64,000 nucleotides of DNA from Aerococcus sanguinicola (GTDB lineage Bacteria; Bacillota; Bacilli; Lactobacillales; Aerococcaceae). The notes under the pieces were generated by a model. The model saw only the letters and a list, made by a program, of their open reading frames with translations. It had not been told where the DNA came from and ran no database searches. The stretch is from the NCBI RefSeq assembly GCF_001543145.1, contig NZ_CP014160.1:62001-126000 (forward strand), in the 5' to 3' direction. Position 1 is the first letter of the stretch; each line of letters starts with the position of its first letter. Position numbers and translations under genes: made by a program. Of this stretch, positions 9,291 through 17,647 are shown piece after piece.

Positions 9291-10398
9291 TGTCGCTACC
9301 TCCCACTACTTCTTCATAGCCGACGACTTTAATTTCTTCTGGGGTCCCAATCACTTGGGCATTGTCCGCAATCTGGGCGCCTCCCCCGAGAATAGCATAC
9401 TTAATCACAGCCTTTTGCCCCACGCGCGCCCCAGTCATCAGGACTGATTTCTCCACTTGGCTGTCTTTGCCGATCTTCACGTCTTGTGAAATAACTGAGC
9501 GGTTGACCTGACCACGAATGAAGGCACCGTCGCAAACCATGGATTCCGTCACATTCGCCTCTTCCGTTAATAATTGAGGGGGTGACACGATGTTCTTACT
9601 ATAGATGGGCCAGTCATTCGAGCGAATATTGAGAGGGTGGTCAGGATCCAGGAATTCCATATTGGCTTCCCAGAGACTTTCGATAGTCCCCACGTCCTTC
9701 CAATAGCCATCGAAGGAGTAGGCATAAAGAGCTTCGTCATTGGCCAGATAAGCTGGAATCACATCTTTCCCGAAGTCTTCCATTTTTTCAGGGTCTGAAG
9801 TGAGATAGCTCCGCAGCTTATCCCAAGTAAAGATATAGATCCCCATGGAAGCTAGGTTAGACTTAGGATGTTCAGGTTTCTCTTCAAACTCAACAATCTT
9901 ATCATCGTCATCAGTATTCATAATCCCAAAGCGTGATGCCTCTTCCATAGGCACCGGGATTACCGCAACCGTACAGTCTGCTTCGTTGGCCACATGGTCT
10001 TCCAACATGCGTTCATAGTCCATCTTATAGATATGGTCACCTGACAGGACTAAGACATATTCCGGCTTCTGGCTATCGATAAAGCTAATGTTTTGGTAGA
10101 TGGCATTGGCTGTCCCTTTAAACCATTTTTCCCCATCTTCCGTGGAAGAGTAAGGTTGGAGGACATAGGCGCCCCCTTCGTTAGAATCTAGGTCCCAAGG
10201 CACTCCTACCCCAATATGGTCATTGAGGACTAAGGGTTCATACTGGGTCATGACGCCCACTTTTTTGATGCCGGAATTGGCACAGTTACTCAAAGGAAAA
10301 TCAATAATACGGTATTTGCCTCCAAAAGGAACAGCTGGTTTGGCAATTTCTTTGGTTAATTTACCGAGGCGGGTCCCCTTACCCCCAGCAAGTATCAT
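9277..10398 (-). CDS. glgC: Glucose-1-phosphate adenylyltransferase GlgC (start interrupted by an A7 tract)
   Basis: Catalytic subunit making ADP-glucose from ATP and glucose-1-phosphate, the committed step of glycogen synthesis. It has [10 protein letters not shown] at the N-terminus, [14 protein letters not shown], and a C-terminal beta-helix domain. The in-frame ATG at 10398 lacks a ribosome site and removes the usual lysine-rich first residues. An ATG at 10420-10418, placed 11 bp after glgB, is followed by seven A and is out of frame by one. With six A it would read [13 protein letters not shown], the expected family N-terminus. The true start is therefore probably 10420, and the seventh A is a sequencing error, a mutation or a slippage site. 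Identity of the gene itself is secure. Confidence 0.93.
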   Translation of the reverse strand: MILAGGKGTRLGKLTKEIAKPAVPFGGKYRIIDFPLSNCANSGIKKVGVMTQYEPLVLNDHIGVGVPWDLDSNEGGAYVLQPYSSTEDGEKWFKGTANAIYQNISFIDSQKPEYVLVLSGDHIYKMDYERMLEDHVANEADCTVAVIPVPMEEASRFGIMNTDDDDKIVEFEEKPEHPKSNLASMGIYIFTWDKLRSYLTSDPEKMEDFGKDVIPAYLANDEALYAYSFDGYWKDVGTIESLWEANMEFLDPDHPLNIRSNDWPIYSKNIVSPPQLLTEEANVTESMVCDGAFIRGQVNRSVISQDVKIGKDSQVEKSVLMTGARVGQKAVIKYAILGGGAQIADNAQVIGTPEEIKVVGYEEVVGGSDNEEE

Positions 10399-10431
10399 AG
10401 CTAATAATTGTTTTTTTCATAATGATCGAGA

Positions 10432-12390
10432 TTACTCTCTTTCCCCTCCTTCAACTAAATCTTCTTTCTTTAATAGTTCTGGCCTCTCCGTCAAAAGCTG
10501 ATCGGGCTTCAATAGGAAGGTCGACAGGGAGGGCAATACGACAGATAGCGAATAATCAAAGCCTTGGTGGGGCACTTGCTCTGCCGTATAAGTTTCCTGC
10601 TGGTATTCCCAATTGCCTCCAAATTCCTGCATTTCACTGTTCAAGAGGACACGATAAGTTCCTGGATACGGTACCCCCAAGCGGTAATTGTGACGTTCCA
10701 CGGGGGTAAAGTTATAAGCACACACAATAAAATCTTCTGGGTCCTGGCTCCTCCGAATAAAGGCCGCCGTGGTCTCTAAATCATCATCCGCTTCCAGGAA
10801 ACGGATGCCTTCTGGGCTCAGGTCCAATTGGTGGAGGGCTGGTTGATCCTGGTAGAGCTGGTTCAAGCACTGGATGTAGTGCTGGTATTCCCGGTTATAG
10901 GGCCGGTCCAAGTCCTCCCATTCTAGCTGGCTGTAGAAGCGCCACTCTAAGAATTGGCCAATTTCGTTACCCATGAAGGATAATTTCTTACCTGGATAAC
11001 ACATCCGGTAACCCTCCAGTGTTCGCAAGTTCGAGAACTCATCATAACGCGTCTGTCCCGGCATCCGCCCTAAGAGGGACTCCTTGCCGTGGACCACTTC
11101 ATCGTGGGAAAAGGGCAAGATAAAGTTCTCATGGAACATATACATGAAGGTAAAGTTCACCAGCTTATAGTGGTGGGACCGGTGGATAGGGTCCAAGCTA
11201 AAGAATTTCAGGGTATCGTTCATCCAACCCATGTTCCACTTGAAGTTAAAGCCCAAGCCCCCTTCGGAAGTGGGCCGTGTCACCCCATCCCAAGCTGTGG
11301 ATTCTTCCGCAATCATGAGATAGGAATCATCCCGCAAGAAGATCTCCTGGTTTAAACGGCGGAGGAAGTCTACCCCCTCTAAGTTGACATTATTGCCATA
11401 GCGGTTAGGCTGCCAGTCCCCAATATCATAGTCCAAGTAGAGCATATTAGAGACGGCATCCACCCTCAAACCATCGACATGGAATTCCTCTAGCCAAAAG
11501 ACAGCATTCGAAATCAAGAAGCTGTGGACTTGGCTCCTGCCTAGGTCAAAATTATAGGTCCCCCCACGGTTATTGACCGCACGCTGGGGATCTTGAAATT
11601 CAAAGCACGGGGTCCCGTCGTAATAGGCCAGAGCATCATCATTGCGGACAAAGTGGCCGGGCACCCAATCCACTAAGACCCCAATCTCCGCCTGGTGGCA
11701 GGCATCCACAAAACGCATAAATGGTTCAAAGTCGTGACCGAAGCGACCAGCAATCGAATAATAACCCGAAATCTGATAGCCCCAAGAAGCCTCCAAGGGG
11801 TGCTCCATCAAAGGCATAAATTCAATATGGGTATAGCCCATTTCTTTGACATAAGGGATGAGTTCCTTCCTCAAGTCATCGAAACTATAAGCCGACCCAT
11901 CCGGATGACGGCGCCAGGAGGACATGTGGACCTCGTAGATGTTTAAAGGCCGGTCATAGCGTTTAGCTTTCCGACGTTCGGCCAGCCAATCGGCATCCTG
12001 CCAGTCATACTGGGGCAAGTTTTGGATCACCGAAGCCGTCTTGGGTGGGACCTCACTCGCAAAGGCGAAGGGGTCTTGCTTTTCCTTTTTTTGCCCTGCC
12101 TGGTCCGTGACCACAAATTTATAGAGGTCCCATTCCTTAGCCTCAGCCTTAAAGATGGTCCAAGCTCCGGTTTCCCCCACTGCTTCAAGGGCCTCTTCCT
12201 GCCACTGGTTAAAACTTCCAATAATAGCAACGGCCTTGGCCCGGGGTGCCCAGACTGTAAAACGATAACCCTCCTGACCCGCTTGATCTCGACAAGCTTT
12301 GGCACCCAGAAAATGATAAGCGGAAAAATGATTGCCTAAATTGAAGTAATACATTTCTGTTGCCAGTTGGTCTTTGGTCAATTGCGGCAT
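10432..12390 (-). CDS. glgB: 1,4-alpha-glucan branching enzyme
   Basis: GH13 enzyme that introduces alpha-1,6 branches into glycogen. The 652-residue protein has an N-terminal CBM48 domain ([20 protein letters not shown], about residues 45-65) and a TIM-barrel catalytic domain. Motifs include EVHMSSW, the nucleophile region [12 protein letters not shown], the acid/base region MIAEEST, and [15 protein letters not shown]-terminal all-beta domain ends the protein. It is the first gene of the glycogen operon. The ribosome site AAGGAGGGGG is strong. A possible cre box lies 22 bp upstream, and a structured RNA with terminator lies before that. Confidence 0.97.
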   Translation of the reverse strand: MPQLTKDQLATEMYYFNLGNHFSAYHFLGAKACRDQAGQEGYRFTVWAPRAKAVAIIGSFNQWQEEALEAVGETGAWTIFKAEAKEWDLYKFVVTDQAGQKKEKQDPFAFASEVPPKTASVIQNLPQYDWQDADWLAERRKAKRYDRPLNIYEVHMSSWRRHPDGSAYSFDDLRKELIPYVKEMGYTHIEFMPLMEHPLEASWGYQISGYYSIAGRFGHDFEPFMRFVDACHQAEIGVLVDWVPGHFVRNDDALAYYDGTPCFEFQDPQRAVNNRGGTYNFDLGRSQVHSFLISNAVFWLEEFHVDGLRVDAVSNMLYLDYDIGDWQPNRYGNNVNLEGVDFLRRLNQEIFLRDDSYLMIAEESTAWDGVTRPTSEGGLGFNFKWNMGWMNDTLKFFSLDPIHRSHHYKLVNFTFMYMFHENFILPFSHDEVVHGKESLLGRMPGQTRYDEFSNLRTLEGYRMCYPGKKLSFMGNEIGQFLEWRFYSQLEWEDLDRPYNREYQHYIQCLNQLYQDQPALHQLDLSPEGIRFLEADDDLETTAAFIRRSQDPEDFIVCAYNFTPVERHNYRLGVPYPGTYRVLLNSEMQEFGGNWEYQQETYTAEQVPHQGFDYSLSVVLPSLSTFLLKPDQLLTERPELLKKEDLVEGGERE

Positions 12391-12411
12391 ATTCCCCCTC
12401 CTTCCTTTTTA

Positions 12412-12426
12412 TAAAAACGCTTGCAT
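12412..12426 (-). promoter_or_regulatory. Candidate cre (CcpA) operator before glgB
   Basis: The minus-strand sequence ATGCAAGCGTTTTTA matches the catabolite-responsive element consensus WTGNAARCGNWWNCA at all but one position. Its place just ahead of the glgB ribosome site would suit carbon-catabolite control of glycogen synthesis. No binding evidence is available. Confidence 0.5.
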
Positions 12427-12434
12427 TTCTTTCT

Positions 12435-12471
12435 AAAAAAAAAGCGAGAACAAAGTTAATTGTTCTCGCTT
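12435..12471 (-). terminator. Strong terminator of the pre-glgB RNA
   Basis: The minus strand carries GCGAGAACAA, a six-base loop, TTGTTCTCGC and then nine T. This is a 10-bp perfect stem, 45 bp upstream of the glgB start codon. Confidence 0.85.
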
Positions 12472-12596
12472 TCTCCTAGACAAGGGATAAAGCCGTTCAC
12501 AGCAACTTTATCCGAGCACCTACTTCCTGTAGTGTTGCTAAGCAACGTGTGCTCTCTATATTCTCAATACACAGTTAAGTGTACTCAGCTCATCGC
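12435..12596 (-). ncRNA. Putative structured small RNA or glg leader RNA
   Basis: This transcript of about 160 nt lies between a promoter (12603-12632) and a strong terminator. It contains no credible ORF. From 5' to 3' there is a weak ACAC/GTGT hairpin, then a GAGCAC/GTGCTC helix enclosing two small hairpins (GTTGC/GCAAC and CTAC/GTAG). After that comes an 8-bp GGATAAAG/CTTTATCC hairpin, then the terminator. I do not recognise it as SRP RNA, tmRNA, RNase P RNA, 6S RNA or a T-box. It could be a free-standing sRNA or an attenuator leader, since glgB follows on the same strand. The structure is read by eye and has not been folded. Confidence 0.55.
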
Positions 12597-12602
12597 GAGA
12601 TA

Positions 12603-12632
12603 AGTATAGCACAGTTTCCACTAAAAAGGCAA
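12603..12632 (-). promoter_or_regulatory. Extended -10 promoter for the pre-glgB RNA
   Basis: TTGCCT (12632-12627), an 18-bp spacer and TATACT (12608-12603) preceded by TGC form an extended -10 promoter that begins immediately after the glyoxalase stop codon. The predicted start is near the G at 12596. Confidence 0.65.
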
Positions 12633-12633
12633 G

Positions 12634-13020
12634 TTATTTCCAAGCCTCTTCGTCAATAACTTCAATCTTGTAGCCATCTGGGTCAGTCACAAAGTAGTAG
12701 AATGGCTCAGTCCCAGGTAAACCTACATAGTCTGTTACAGGATAACCAGCTTCCTTATGAGCTTGGTGGAGTCCTTCGGCATCTGCGGTTACAATCGCAA
12801 TATGCCCATAACCATTTCCTAAATCATAGGCTTCATGGTCATAGTTATAAGTTAATTCTAATTTGTAGTCTTGGCCTGGTAAAGAAAGGTAGCAAAGCGT
12901 AAATTCATTATCTGGGAAATCCCGACGCTCCACCTCTTCAAAACCAAAGGCATCTTGGTAAAACGTAATGGACGCTTCTAAATTTTTAACGCGTACACAT
13001 GTATGATCCACAACTGGCAT
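12634..13020 (-). CDS. VOC family protein, lactoylglutathione lyase-like (GloA)
   Basis: This 128-residue single-domain vicinal-oxygen-chelate protein resembles glyoxalase I, which isomerises the methylglyoxal hemithioacetal. The four metal ligands expected of GloA are in place: His6, Glu55, His73 and Glu120. The SRT-like YNYDHEAYDLGNGYGHIAI region also matches. Many Firmicutes lack glutathione, so the physiological thiol may be another one. It is a single gene with a possible promoter at 13046-13074, and the RNA promoter starts right after its stop. Confidence 0.88.
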   Translation of the reverse strand: MPVVDHTCVRVKNLEASITFYQDAFGFEEVERRDFPDNEFTLCYLSLPGQDYKLELTYNYDHEAYDLGNGYGHIAIVTADAEGLHQAHKEAGYPVTDYVGLPGTEPFYYFVTDPDGYKIEVIDEEAWK

Positions 13021-13045
13021 TCAATCATCACCTTTCCTTATGTCT

Positions 13046-13074
13046 ATTCTACCTAACTTTCATCCTTTTTTAAA
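13046..13074 (-). promoter_or_regulatory. Putative promoter of the glyoxalase-like gene
   Basis: On the minus strand TTTAAA and TAGAAT are separated by 17 bp, about 25 bp upstream of the start codon. The -35 match is weak. Confidence 0.4.
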
Positions 13075-13174
13075 GAAATATGATAAAAAAATGATAAGTT
13101 TATCAAAGAAAATCTTTAAAGCCCATAGCCTAGCACACTGATAGTTTTCTCTTCTTCAAAATGAAAAACTTATC

Positions 13175-13306
13175 CTAGCAAGCTTTCTTCCCTAAAACTC
13201 TACTCAAAACTTTCCTCAAAGTAAACAATAGCAGCCACAAAATGGCTAAGATCAGATTCGTTGTTAACATCATCACCAGGCCCTGACAGCCTGCCCCTCC
13301 TTTCAT
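13175..13306 (-). CDS. Small membrane peptide, possible holin-like (Hol_Tox) toxin
   Basis: This 43-codon frame reads MKGGAGCQGL followed by a hydrophobic helix (VMMLTTNLILAILWLLLFTL) and a basic tail RKVLSRVLGKKAC. It is too short for routine gene calling. A GTG or ATG at 13276-13268 would give a 31-33 residue version, with AGGAGG about 19 nt upstream. One helix plus a lysine/arginine tail resembles the putative holin-like toxins and type I toxin peptides of Firmicutes. The tandem start codons and lone intergenic position also fit. There is no proof that it is translated, and no antisense RNA was identified. Confidence 0.4.
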   Translation of the reverse strand: MKGGAGCQGLVMMLTTNLILAILWLLLFTLRKVLSRVLGKKAC

Positions 13307-13486
13307 GATAGGTCATAAGTTCATTCTATCATGAAGCGGAGACTTTTGCCTGCCTGATTGTAAAAAAAGGACCTTCTTCGTGGCAAGCATTTTTAGACAA
13401 GCGCAAACGATTTCGGGTGCAAAATACGTGCAAAAATATTTTTAAATCTTTGCACTTCTCCTGCAAGCTCAAACTTTTAACAAAAA

Positions 13487-13534
13487 GAAAAAGGCTAGAA
13501 AGCATTGCTTCTACAATACTTTCTAGCCTTTTCG
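13487..13534 (-). terminator. Terminator after tRNA-Leu
   Basis: AAAAGGCTAGAAAG pairs with CTTTCTAGCCTTTT across about 16 nt and is followed on the minus strand by T-rich sequence. It lies 34 bp beyond the tRNA 3' end. Confidence 0.8.
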
Positions 13535-13567
13535 CACATTCAGTAAGCTTCTTGAGCTTTTTATGAA

Positions 13568-13652
13568 TGCGGGTAACAGGACTTGAACCTGCACGGGAGT
13601 TACTCCCACTACCCCCTCAAGGTAGCGCGTCTGCCTATTCCGCCATACCCGC
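13568..13652 (-). tRNA. tRNA-Leu (anticodon GAG)
   Basis: The 85-nt minus-strand sequence folds as a class II tRNA. The acceptor arm GCGGGTA pairs with TACCCGC. The anticodon stem CTACC/GGTAG encloses the loop TTGAGGG with anticodon GAG. A long variable arm (TGGGAGTAACTCCC) and a T-arm with GGTTCAAGTCC follow. The discriminator is A and CCA is not encoded. It has its own consensus promoter and terminator. Confidence 0.96.
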
Positions 13653-13671
13653 GTTGCTTAACACAAGATAT

Positions 13672-13700
13672 ATCTTACCGCATATCGGTTAAGCTGTCAA
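13672..13700 (-). promoter_or_regulatory. Promoter of tRNA-Leu
   Basis: A perfect TTGACA (13700-13695), a 17-bp spacer and TAAGAT (13677-13672) lie about 20 bp before the tRNA 5' end. Confidence 0.85.
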
Positions 13701-13717
13701 CCATTTTTCCTAATTTT

Positions 13718-14518
13718 TTAGAAAATAATGTTCACTAAGAAAATATTGAGCAAGACAAAGCAAGCAATAGCGATTAATGCTGCATAGTAGCGGTTGATCC
13801 AGGACACTCGCGACTCATAGAGGTAATAGAGGAGCGGGATCGAAATCAGGAAGACGATGAACTCCAAGAGCATTAAGAAGAGAACCAGGATGGAGAAGAG
13901 CAAGGGTGCAATCAAACTACAGAGCATGGCTAAAATAGCGAGGACCACAGTCAGGCTGTTCATCCCCATAAAGCGCGTCAACCATTCCAAGTTGCTCTGG
14001 TCCAGCTTAAAAATCAAGCGCATGGTGGCCTGGCTGATCGCGGCGATTAGCCAGAACATGACAAAGAAATAGACCAAGGCCTGGATAAAGAACAGCCAAG
14101 GATTAAAGTAGTAATCAATGTTGGGTAAGATCGAGATGCTGGATAGCCAGGCATAATTAGAGAAAGCAAAATTTGCCATGGCTGTTAAAGTCACCGTATT
14201 GGTCAGGGTGAGGATCACCAGCATAGCCACCCCATAGTAGGAATTGATATAACTAGGATTTTGGATATTCTTGATTGGATTCTTCAAAAAGGCCAAGAAA
14301 CAACGGAAGAAGTCTTTGGCATAGGCGGTCCACTTTTCCTGGTCAGCCCGTTTTTTCCGGCTCATTTTTTTGGTCTTCTTATCTGTTTCTTCTTCAGTCT
14401 GACTGCCCGCTTCTTGCAAGTAAAAATCTTGCTCAGACTGGATAACCTGTCCACACTTAGGACAAACCAGGTCATCTTCTGCAAGTTGGCAATCACAATT
14501 TTGACATCTTTTAATCAC
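13718..14518 (-). CDS. Zinc-ribbon domain multi-pass membrane protein
   Basis: The 266-residue protein starts with a zinc ribbon (KRCQNCDCQLAEDDLVCPKCG, two CxxC-type knuckles). An acidic then lysine-rich cytoplasmic linker follows to about residue 70. The rest holds about five hydrophobic segments, the last near the C-terminus. Zinc-ribbon/membrane proteins of this kind are common in Lactobacillales and lack an assigned role. The frame extends 61 codons upstream, but that part is the translated palindromic repeat at 14542-14658. The GTG at 14518 with AAAGGAG upstream is the sensible start. Confidence 0.75.
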   Translation of the reverse strand: MIKRCQNCDCQLAEDDLVCPKCGQVIQSEQDFYLQEAGSQTEEETDKKTKKMSRKKRADQEKWTAYAKDFFRCFLAFLKNPIKNIQNPSYINSYYGVAMLVILTLTNTVTLTAMANFAFSNYAWLSSISILPNIDYYFNPWLFFIQALVYFFVMFWLIAAISQATMRLIFKLDQSNLEWLTRFMGMNSLTVVLAILAMLCSLIAPLLFSILVLFLMLLEFIVFLISIPLLYYLYESRVSWINRYYAALIAIACFVLLNIFLVNIIF

Positions 14519-14541
14519 AGCAGACTCCTTTCTATTAATGT

Positions 14542-14658
14542 AAGGGTGTGAGAGGATGCGGGAAAAAGGGACCTCTGGAGTAAAAGGCCAGAGAAGGCTG
14601 AAGGCCTTCGACGGACTTTTATGAAGAGGAGCCCTTTTTGCATCCTCGAACCCAACTA
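14542..14658 (-). repeat. Solo palindromic element of the 120-bp family
   Basis: In minus orientation the unit begins TAGTTGGGTTCG and ends TCTCACACCCTT, as in the 27.7-28.3 kb array. Helices are P1 GAGGATGC/GCATCCTC, P2 AAAAAGGG/CCCTTTTT, then CCTCT/AGAGG, AAAAG/CTTTT and P4 GAAGGC/GCCTTC around a CTTCA loop. The internal-loop motifs CTTCA / CTCCAG and CCGTCG / CTCTGG match the array. Just outside the header, 14659-14669 (AGAGTGCGAG) looks like the tail of a second, truncated unit. It sits between the sprT-like gene and the zinc-ribbon gene. Confidence 0.85.
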
Positions 14659-14681
14659 AGAGTGCGAGCAAAGGCGACCCC

Positions 14682-15170
14682 TTAACTCCCACCAAGGTCA
14701 TCTTCAGGCCCCTCGACTTGTACTAAGACCCCCAAGCAATGGCCGCACATGGCGCGAGGGTTGATGCGGCGCTCGCGCTCATAAAGCTCATGGCAGCCTT
14801 GACAGCGGTAGTAATAGAGCTTCCGCTCGGAGGGATCAAGCAAGTCGGGCACATAGTCGATCCCCCCAACTGCTTCTAAAAGCTCCTTGAATTGCGAGTT
14901 GCCATGCCGGTAGCCGGAGCCTTGTCGGTAAAGGTGGTAGTGGCAAAGCTCATGGCGGATTACTTTAACGAGCAGGTCTTGGTCGTAGCGGTCAAGAATT
15001 CTAGGATTAAAATCCAATTTGCAGGACGGGGAATGGAAGCGCCCGCCGGTTGTCCGCAAGCGCCGATTCCATACCGCCTGGTGGCAAAAAGGTCGCCCGA
15101 AGTCTTCAAGAGACACCTTCTCCACTAGAGCCTGTAAGGCAGCATCTGAATAAGTCTTTTTAGTCTTCAA
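14682..15170 (-). CDS. SprT-like family protein (YdcK type)
   Basis: The 162-residue protein carries the metalloprotease-like HELCHYHLYRQ motif (HExxH class, about residue 71) and a C-terminal zinc ribbon made of CQGC and CGHC knuckles. This is the layout of the SprT/YdcK family, of unproven function in bacteria and related to the eukaryotic Spartan DNA-protein crosslink protease. The TTG start at 15170 overlaps the tex stop by 11 bp, so translation is probably coupled. The 3' end lies next to a palindromic repeat remnant. Confidence 0.88.
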   Translation of the reverse strand: MKTKKTYSDAALQALVEKVSLEDFGRPFCHQAVWNRRLRTTGGRFHSPSCKLDFNPRILDRYDQDLLVKVIRHELCHYHLYRQGSGYRHGNSQFKELLEAVGGIDYVPDLLDPSERKLYYYRCQGCHELYERERRINPRAMCGHCLGVLVQVEGPEDDLGGS

Positions 15171-17307
15171 TCATCGTCAGCCCAATTCGCCCTGTTTGGG
15201 TATCCACCGATTCCACCCACACATTAACAATTTCACCCACGGCCACGACATCACTCGGGTGTTTAACAAATTTCTTGCTGAGCTTGGAGATATGGACCAG
15301 GCCATCCTGCTTGACACCAACGTCGACAAAGGCCCCAAAATCGACCACATTGCGGACGGTTCCTTGTAAGGCCATGCCTTCTTTGAGGTCGCTCAGTTTC
15401 AAGACATCCGAGCGCAAGATCGGCGCATCCAAGTCATCCCGCGGGTCGCGTCCGGGTGCCAGGAGGGACTCTTGGATGTCCTTGAGGCTCTCTTCCCCGA
15501 TCTGGTAAGCAGCTGCAAGACTTGGAATATTCCAGTCTTTAATCTGCTGACGGACGGCATCTTCATGGATGTCGGCCAGGTCAATACCCTGGTCAGCTAG
15601 AATTTTATTAGTGAGTTTATAACTTTCCGGGTGGATAGCCGTCGCATCGAGGACTTCTTCCCCGTTGAGGATACGCAAGAAGCCGGCACATTGTTCGAAG
15701 GCTTTAGGCCCTAAGCGGGAAACATCCTTGAGTTCTTGACGGTTCTTAAAGAGTCCATTGTCATTGCGGTAGGCTACAATATTCTTGGCCACCGACTTGT
15801 TGACACCTGACACATGGACCAGCAAGGAAGGACTGGCCGTATTCAAGTTCACCCCTACCCGGTTCACCACGGTTTCGACGGTAAAGTCAAGAGAGTCGGA
15901 GAGTTCTTTCTGGGAAACATCATGTTGGTATTGGCCGACGCCAATGGATTTTGGATCAATCTTCACCAATTCTGCCAGCGGGTCTTGGAGGCGGCGGGCA
16001 ATGCTGACGGCTGACCGTTCCTCGACATTAAAGTCTGGAAACTCTGCCCGGGCCACTTTGCTAGCGGAATAGACCGAGGCCCCACTCTCATTAACAATCA
16101 TGTATTTGAGATTTGGAAACCGGTTTTGGATTTGGTCGGCCACGAATTGCTCCGATTCTCGGCTCGCGGTCCCATTCCCAATGGCCACCATTTCTACCCC
16201 ATATTTTTCAACTAGTTGGCCGAAAATCTTAGCGGCTTCTTCGACTTTATTGACGGGGTGGGTTGGATAGATAATTGCCTTGTCGAGAAACTTCCCTGTT
16301 TCATCCACGACCGCTAACTTACAGCCGGTCCGGAAGGCAGGATCTAAGCCTAAAACAACCCGGCCCTTGAGCGGCGCCTGCATGAGCAAGTGGTAGAGGT
16401 TGTCAGAGAAGCTTTCAATGGCATGGGCTTCGGCCTCCTCGGTCAATTCGGAGCGGATTTCCCTTTCCACTGCCGGCAGGAGGAAGCGCTGCATGGCGTC
16501 CTGGATCGCTGCCTGGAGTTCCTTCAAGCTGACAGGGTGACCATCGATCACCTGGTTAACTAAGTACTCTAAGACTGGAAATTCATCAAATTCAAAGTTC
16601 AAGCGCAGGATTTTTTCTTTCTCGCCGCGGTTCAAGGCCAGGACTTGATAGGGTTTGAGCTTGCCGAGAGCTTGAGAGAAGTCATAGTAGACCTTGTAGA
16701 CCTGCTTATTATCTTCCGCTCCCTTGGCCTTCTCACTCACTAGGCGCCCTTCTTCTTTGACATAGCGGCGCAGCCATTGCCGGTAGCGAGCCGTTTCGCT
16801 GATCCATTCACAGAGGATTTCATGGGCTCCAGCTAGGGCATCTTCTAGGCTAGGGGCTTCTTCAGTGACATACTTGGCCGCTTCCTCTTTGGGGTCCCCC
16901 GTTTTAGGACTGGCATAGAGCCATTCAGCCAAGCCTTCCAAGCCCTGGTCCTTAGCAATGGTCGCCTTGGTCCGACGCTTGGGTTTGTAGGGTTCATAGA
17001 GGTCTTCTAATTCTTGGAGCTTATCCGCCTTCAGGATTTCTTTTTTCAGCTTGGGTTTTAGCTTACCTGCGGCTTCAATGGTGTCGAGGATCGTTTCCCG
17101 GCGTTTCTCCAGATTTTCAATATAATCATAAGATTTTTGGATCTTACGAATTTCCACTTCATCGAAGGATCCCGTCTGTTCCTTCCGGTAGCGGGCGATA
17201 AAAGGAACCGTATTGCCCTCCTCCAACAAGCTGAGGACACTTTGGATTTGTTTCTTCGAATAAGTCGGCATCTCTTGATGCACTAACTTCAAATAATCTT
17301 CATTCAT
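15160..17307 (-). CDS. tex: Tex family RNA-binding transcription accessory protein
   Basis: The 715-residue protein shows the full Tex architecture. There is a helical N-terminal region, then a YqgF/RNase H-like domain (about 320-450, with VLGLDPAFRTGCKLAVVDE). Helix-hairpin-helix motifs follow (about 485-560, including LNTASPSLLVHVSGV), and a C-terminal S1 RNA-binding domain (about 640-710, MALQGTVRNVVDFGAFVDVG). Tex binds RNA and RNA polymerase-associated complexes and is essential or virulence-related in some species. It is the first gene of a tex-sprT pair. Confidence 0.96.
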   Translation of the reverse strand: MNEDYLKLVHQEMPTYSKKQIQSVLSLLEEGNTVPFIARYRKEQTGSFDEVEIRKIQKSYDYIENLEKRRETILDTIEAAGKLKPKLKKEILKADKLQELEDLYEPYKPKRRTKATIAKDQGLEGLAEWLYASPKTGDPKEEAAKYVTEEAPSLEDALAGAHEILCEWISETARYRQWLRRYVKEEGRLVSEKAKGAEDNKQVYKVYYDFSQALGKLKPYQVLALNRGEKEKILRLNFEFDEFPVLEYLVNQVIDGHPVSLKELQAAIQDAMQRFLLPAVEREIRSELTEEAEAHAIESFSDNLYHLLMQAPLKGRVVLGLDPAFRTGCKLAVVDETGKFLDKAIIYPTHPVNKVEEAAKIFGQLVEKYGVEMVAIGNGTASRESEQFVADQIQNRFPNLKYMIVNESGASVYSASKVARAEFPDFNVEERSAVSIARRLQDPLAELVKIDPKSIGVGQYQHDVSQKELSDSLDFTVETVVNRVGVNLNTASPSLLVHVSGVNKSVAKNIVAYRNDNGLFKNRQELKDVSRLGPKAFEQCAGFLRILNGEEVLDATAIHPESYKLTNKILADQGIDLADIHEDAVRQQIKDWNIPSLAAAYQIGEESLKDIQESLLAPGRDPRDDLDAPILRSDVLKLSDLKEGMALQGTVRNVVDFGAFVDVGVKQDGLVHISKLSKKFVKHPSDVVAVGEIVNVWVESVDTQTGRIGLTMIED

Positions 17308-17416
17308 GAATATTTGACACCTAACTTCCTTTAAAAATTCCCTTATAAGTTCTTATTATAGCATTCTTCTCCTACTTGCACACCTTAAAATAATTAGCAA
17401 GAATACGAGTTAAAAA

Positions 17417-17445
17417 TTGCATTTTCGTCTTTTATCCTCTATACT
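17417..17445 (+). promoter_or_regulatory. Sigma-A promoter of the riboswitch-ATPase transcript
   Basis: TTGCAT (17417-17422), a 17-bp spacer and TATACT (17440-17445) lie about 25 bp before the riboswitch. Confidence 0.75.
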
Positions 17446-17469
17446 AACTATACATATTAGTGTACAAAT

Positions 17470-17597
17470 CATAAGGGAGTAACCTGCAGCATGTCTGCGG
17501 TAATATCAACAGGCGCAGTCAATTGTATTGCTGGTATTACCTTAATTTGGTGAGACTTATGCTACTGGGGGACGACAGTAGTATGAGTCTTTTTTTA
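17470..17597 (+). promoter_or_regulatory. yybP-ykoY (manganese) riboswitch
   Basis: The leader contains the 5' motif AAGGGAGTAACCTGCAGC and the 3' motif GGTGAGACTTATGCTACTGG, resembling the two conserved internal loops of the yybP-ykoY family. It ends in a terminator and precedes a cation P-type ATPase. In Lactococcus and Streptococcus this Mn2+-sensing riboswitch turns on P-type ATPases and other exporters. The assignment is by motif recognition, not a covariance search. Confidence 0.78.
17553..17597 (+). terminator. Riboswitch expression-platform terminator
   Basis: AGACTTATGCTACTG (17553-17567) pairs with CAGTAGTATGAGTCT (17576-17590) and is followed by seven T. The 5' arm overlaps the conserved aptamer strand, as needed for ligand-controlled termination. 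Confidence 0.8.
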
Positions 17598-17647
17598 CAC
17601 TATTATATAATAAACTGCTCAGTTGAGCGAAGAAGGAGTGTTTATAA

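Noticed and set aside
12435..12602. Antiterminator pairing of the promoter-proximal TCTCGC with the terminator arm GCGAGA
   Set aside because: Attractive as a switch, but the predicted transcription start lies within or after TCTCGC, so most of it would not be in the RNA.
14519..14701. N-terminal 61-codon extension of the zinc-ribbon protein
   Set aside because: It translates the palindromic repeat and has no ribosome site; the GTG at 14518 has AAAGGAG.
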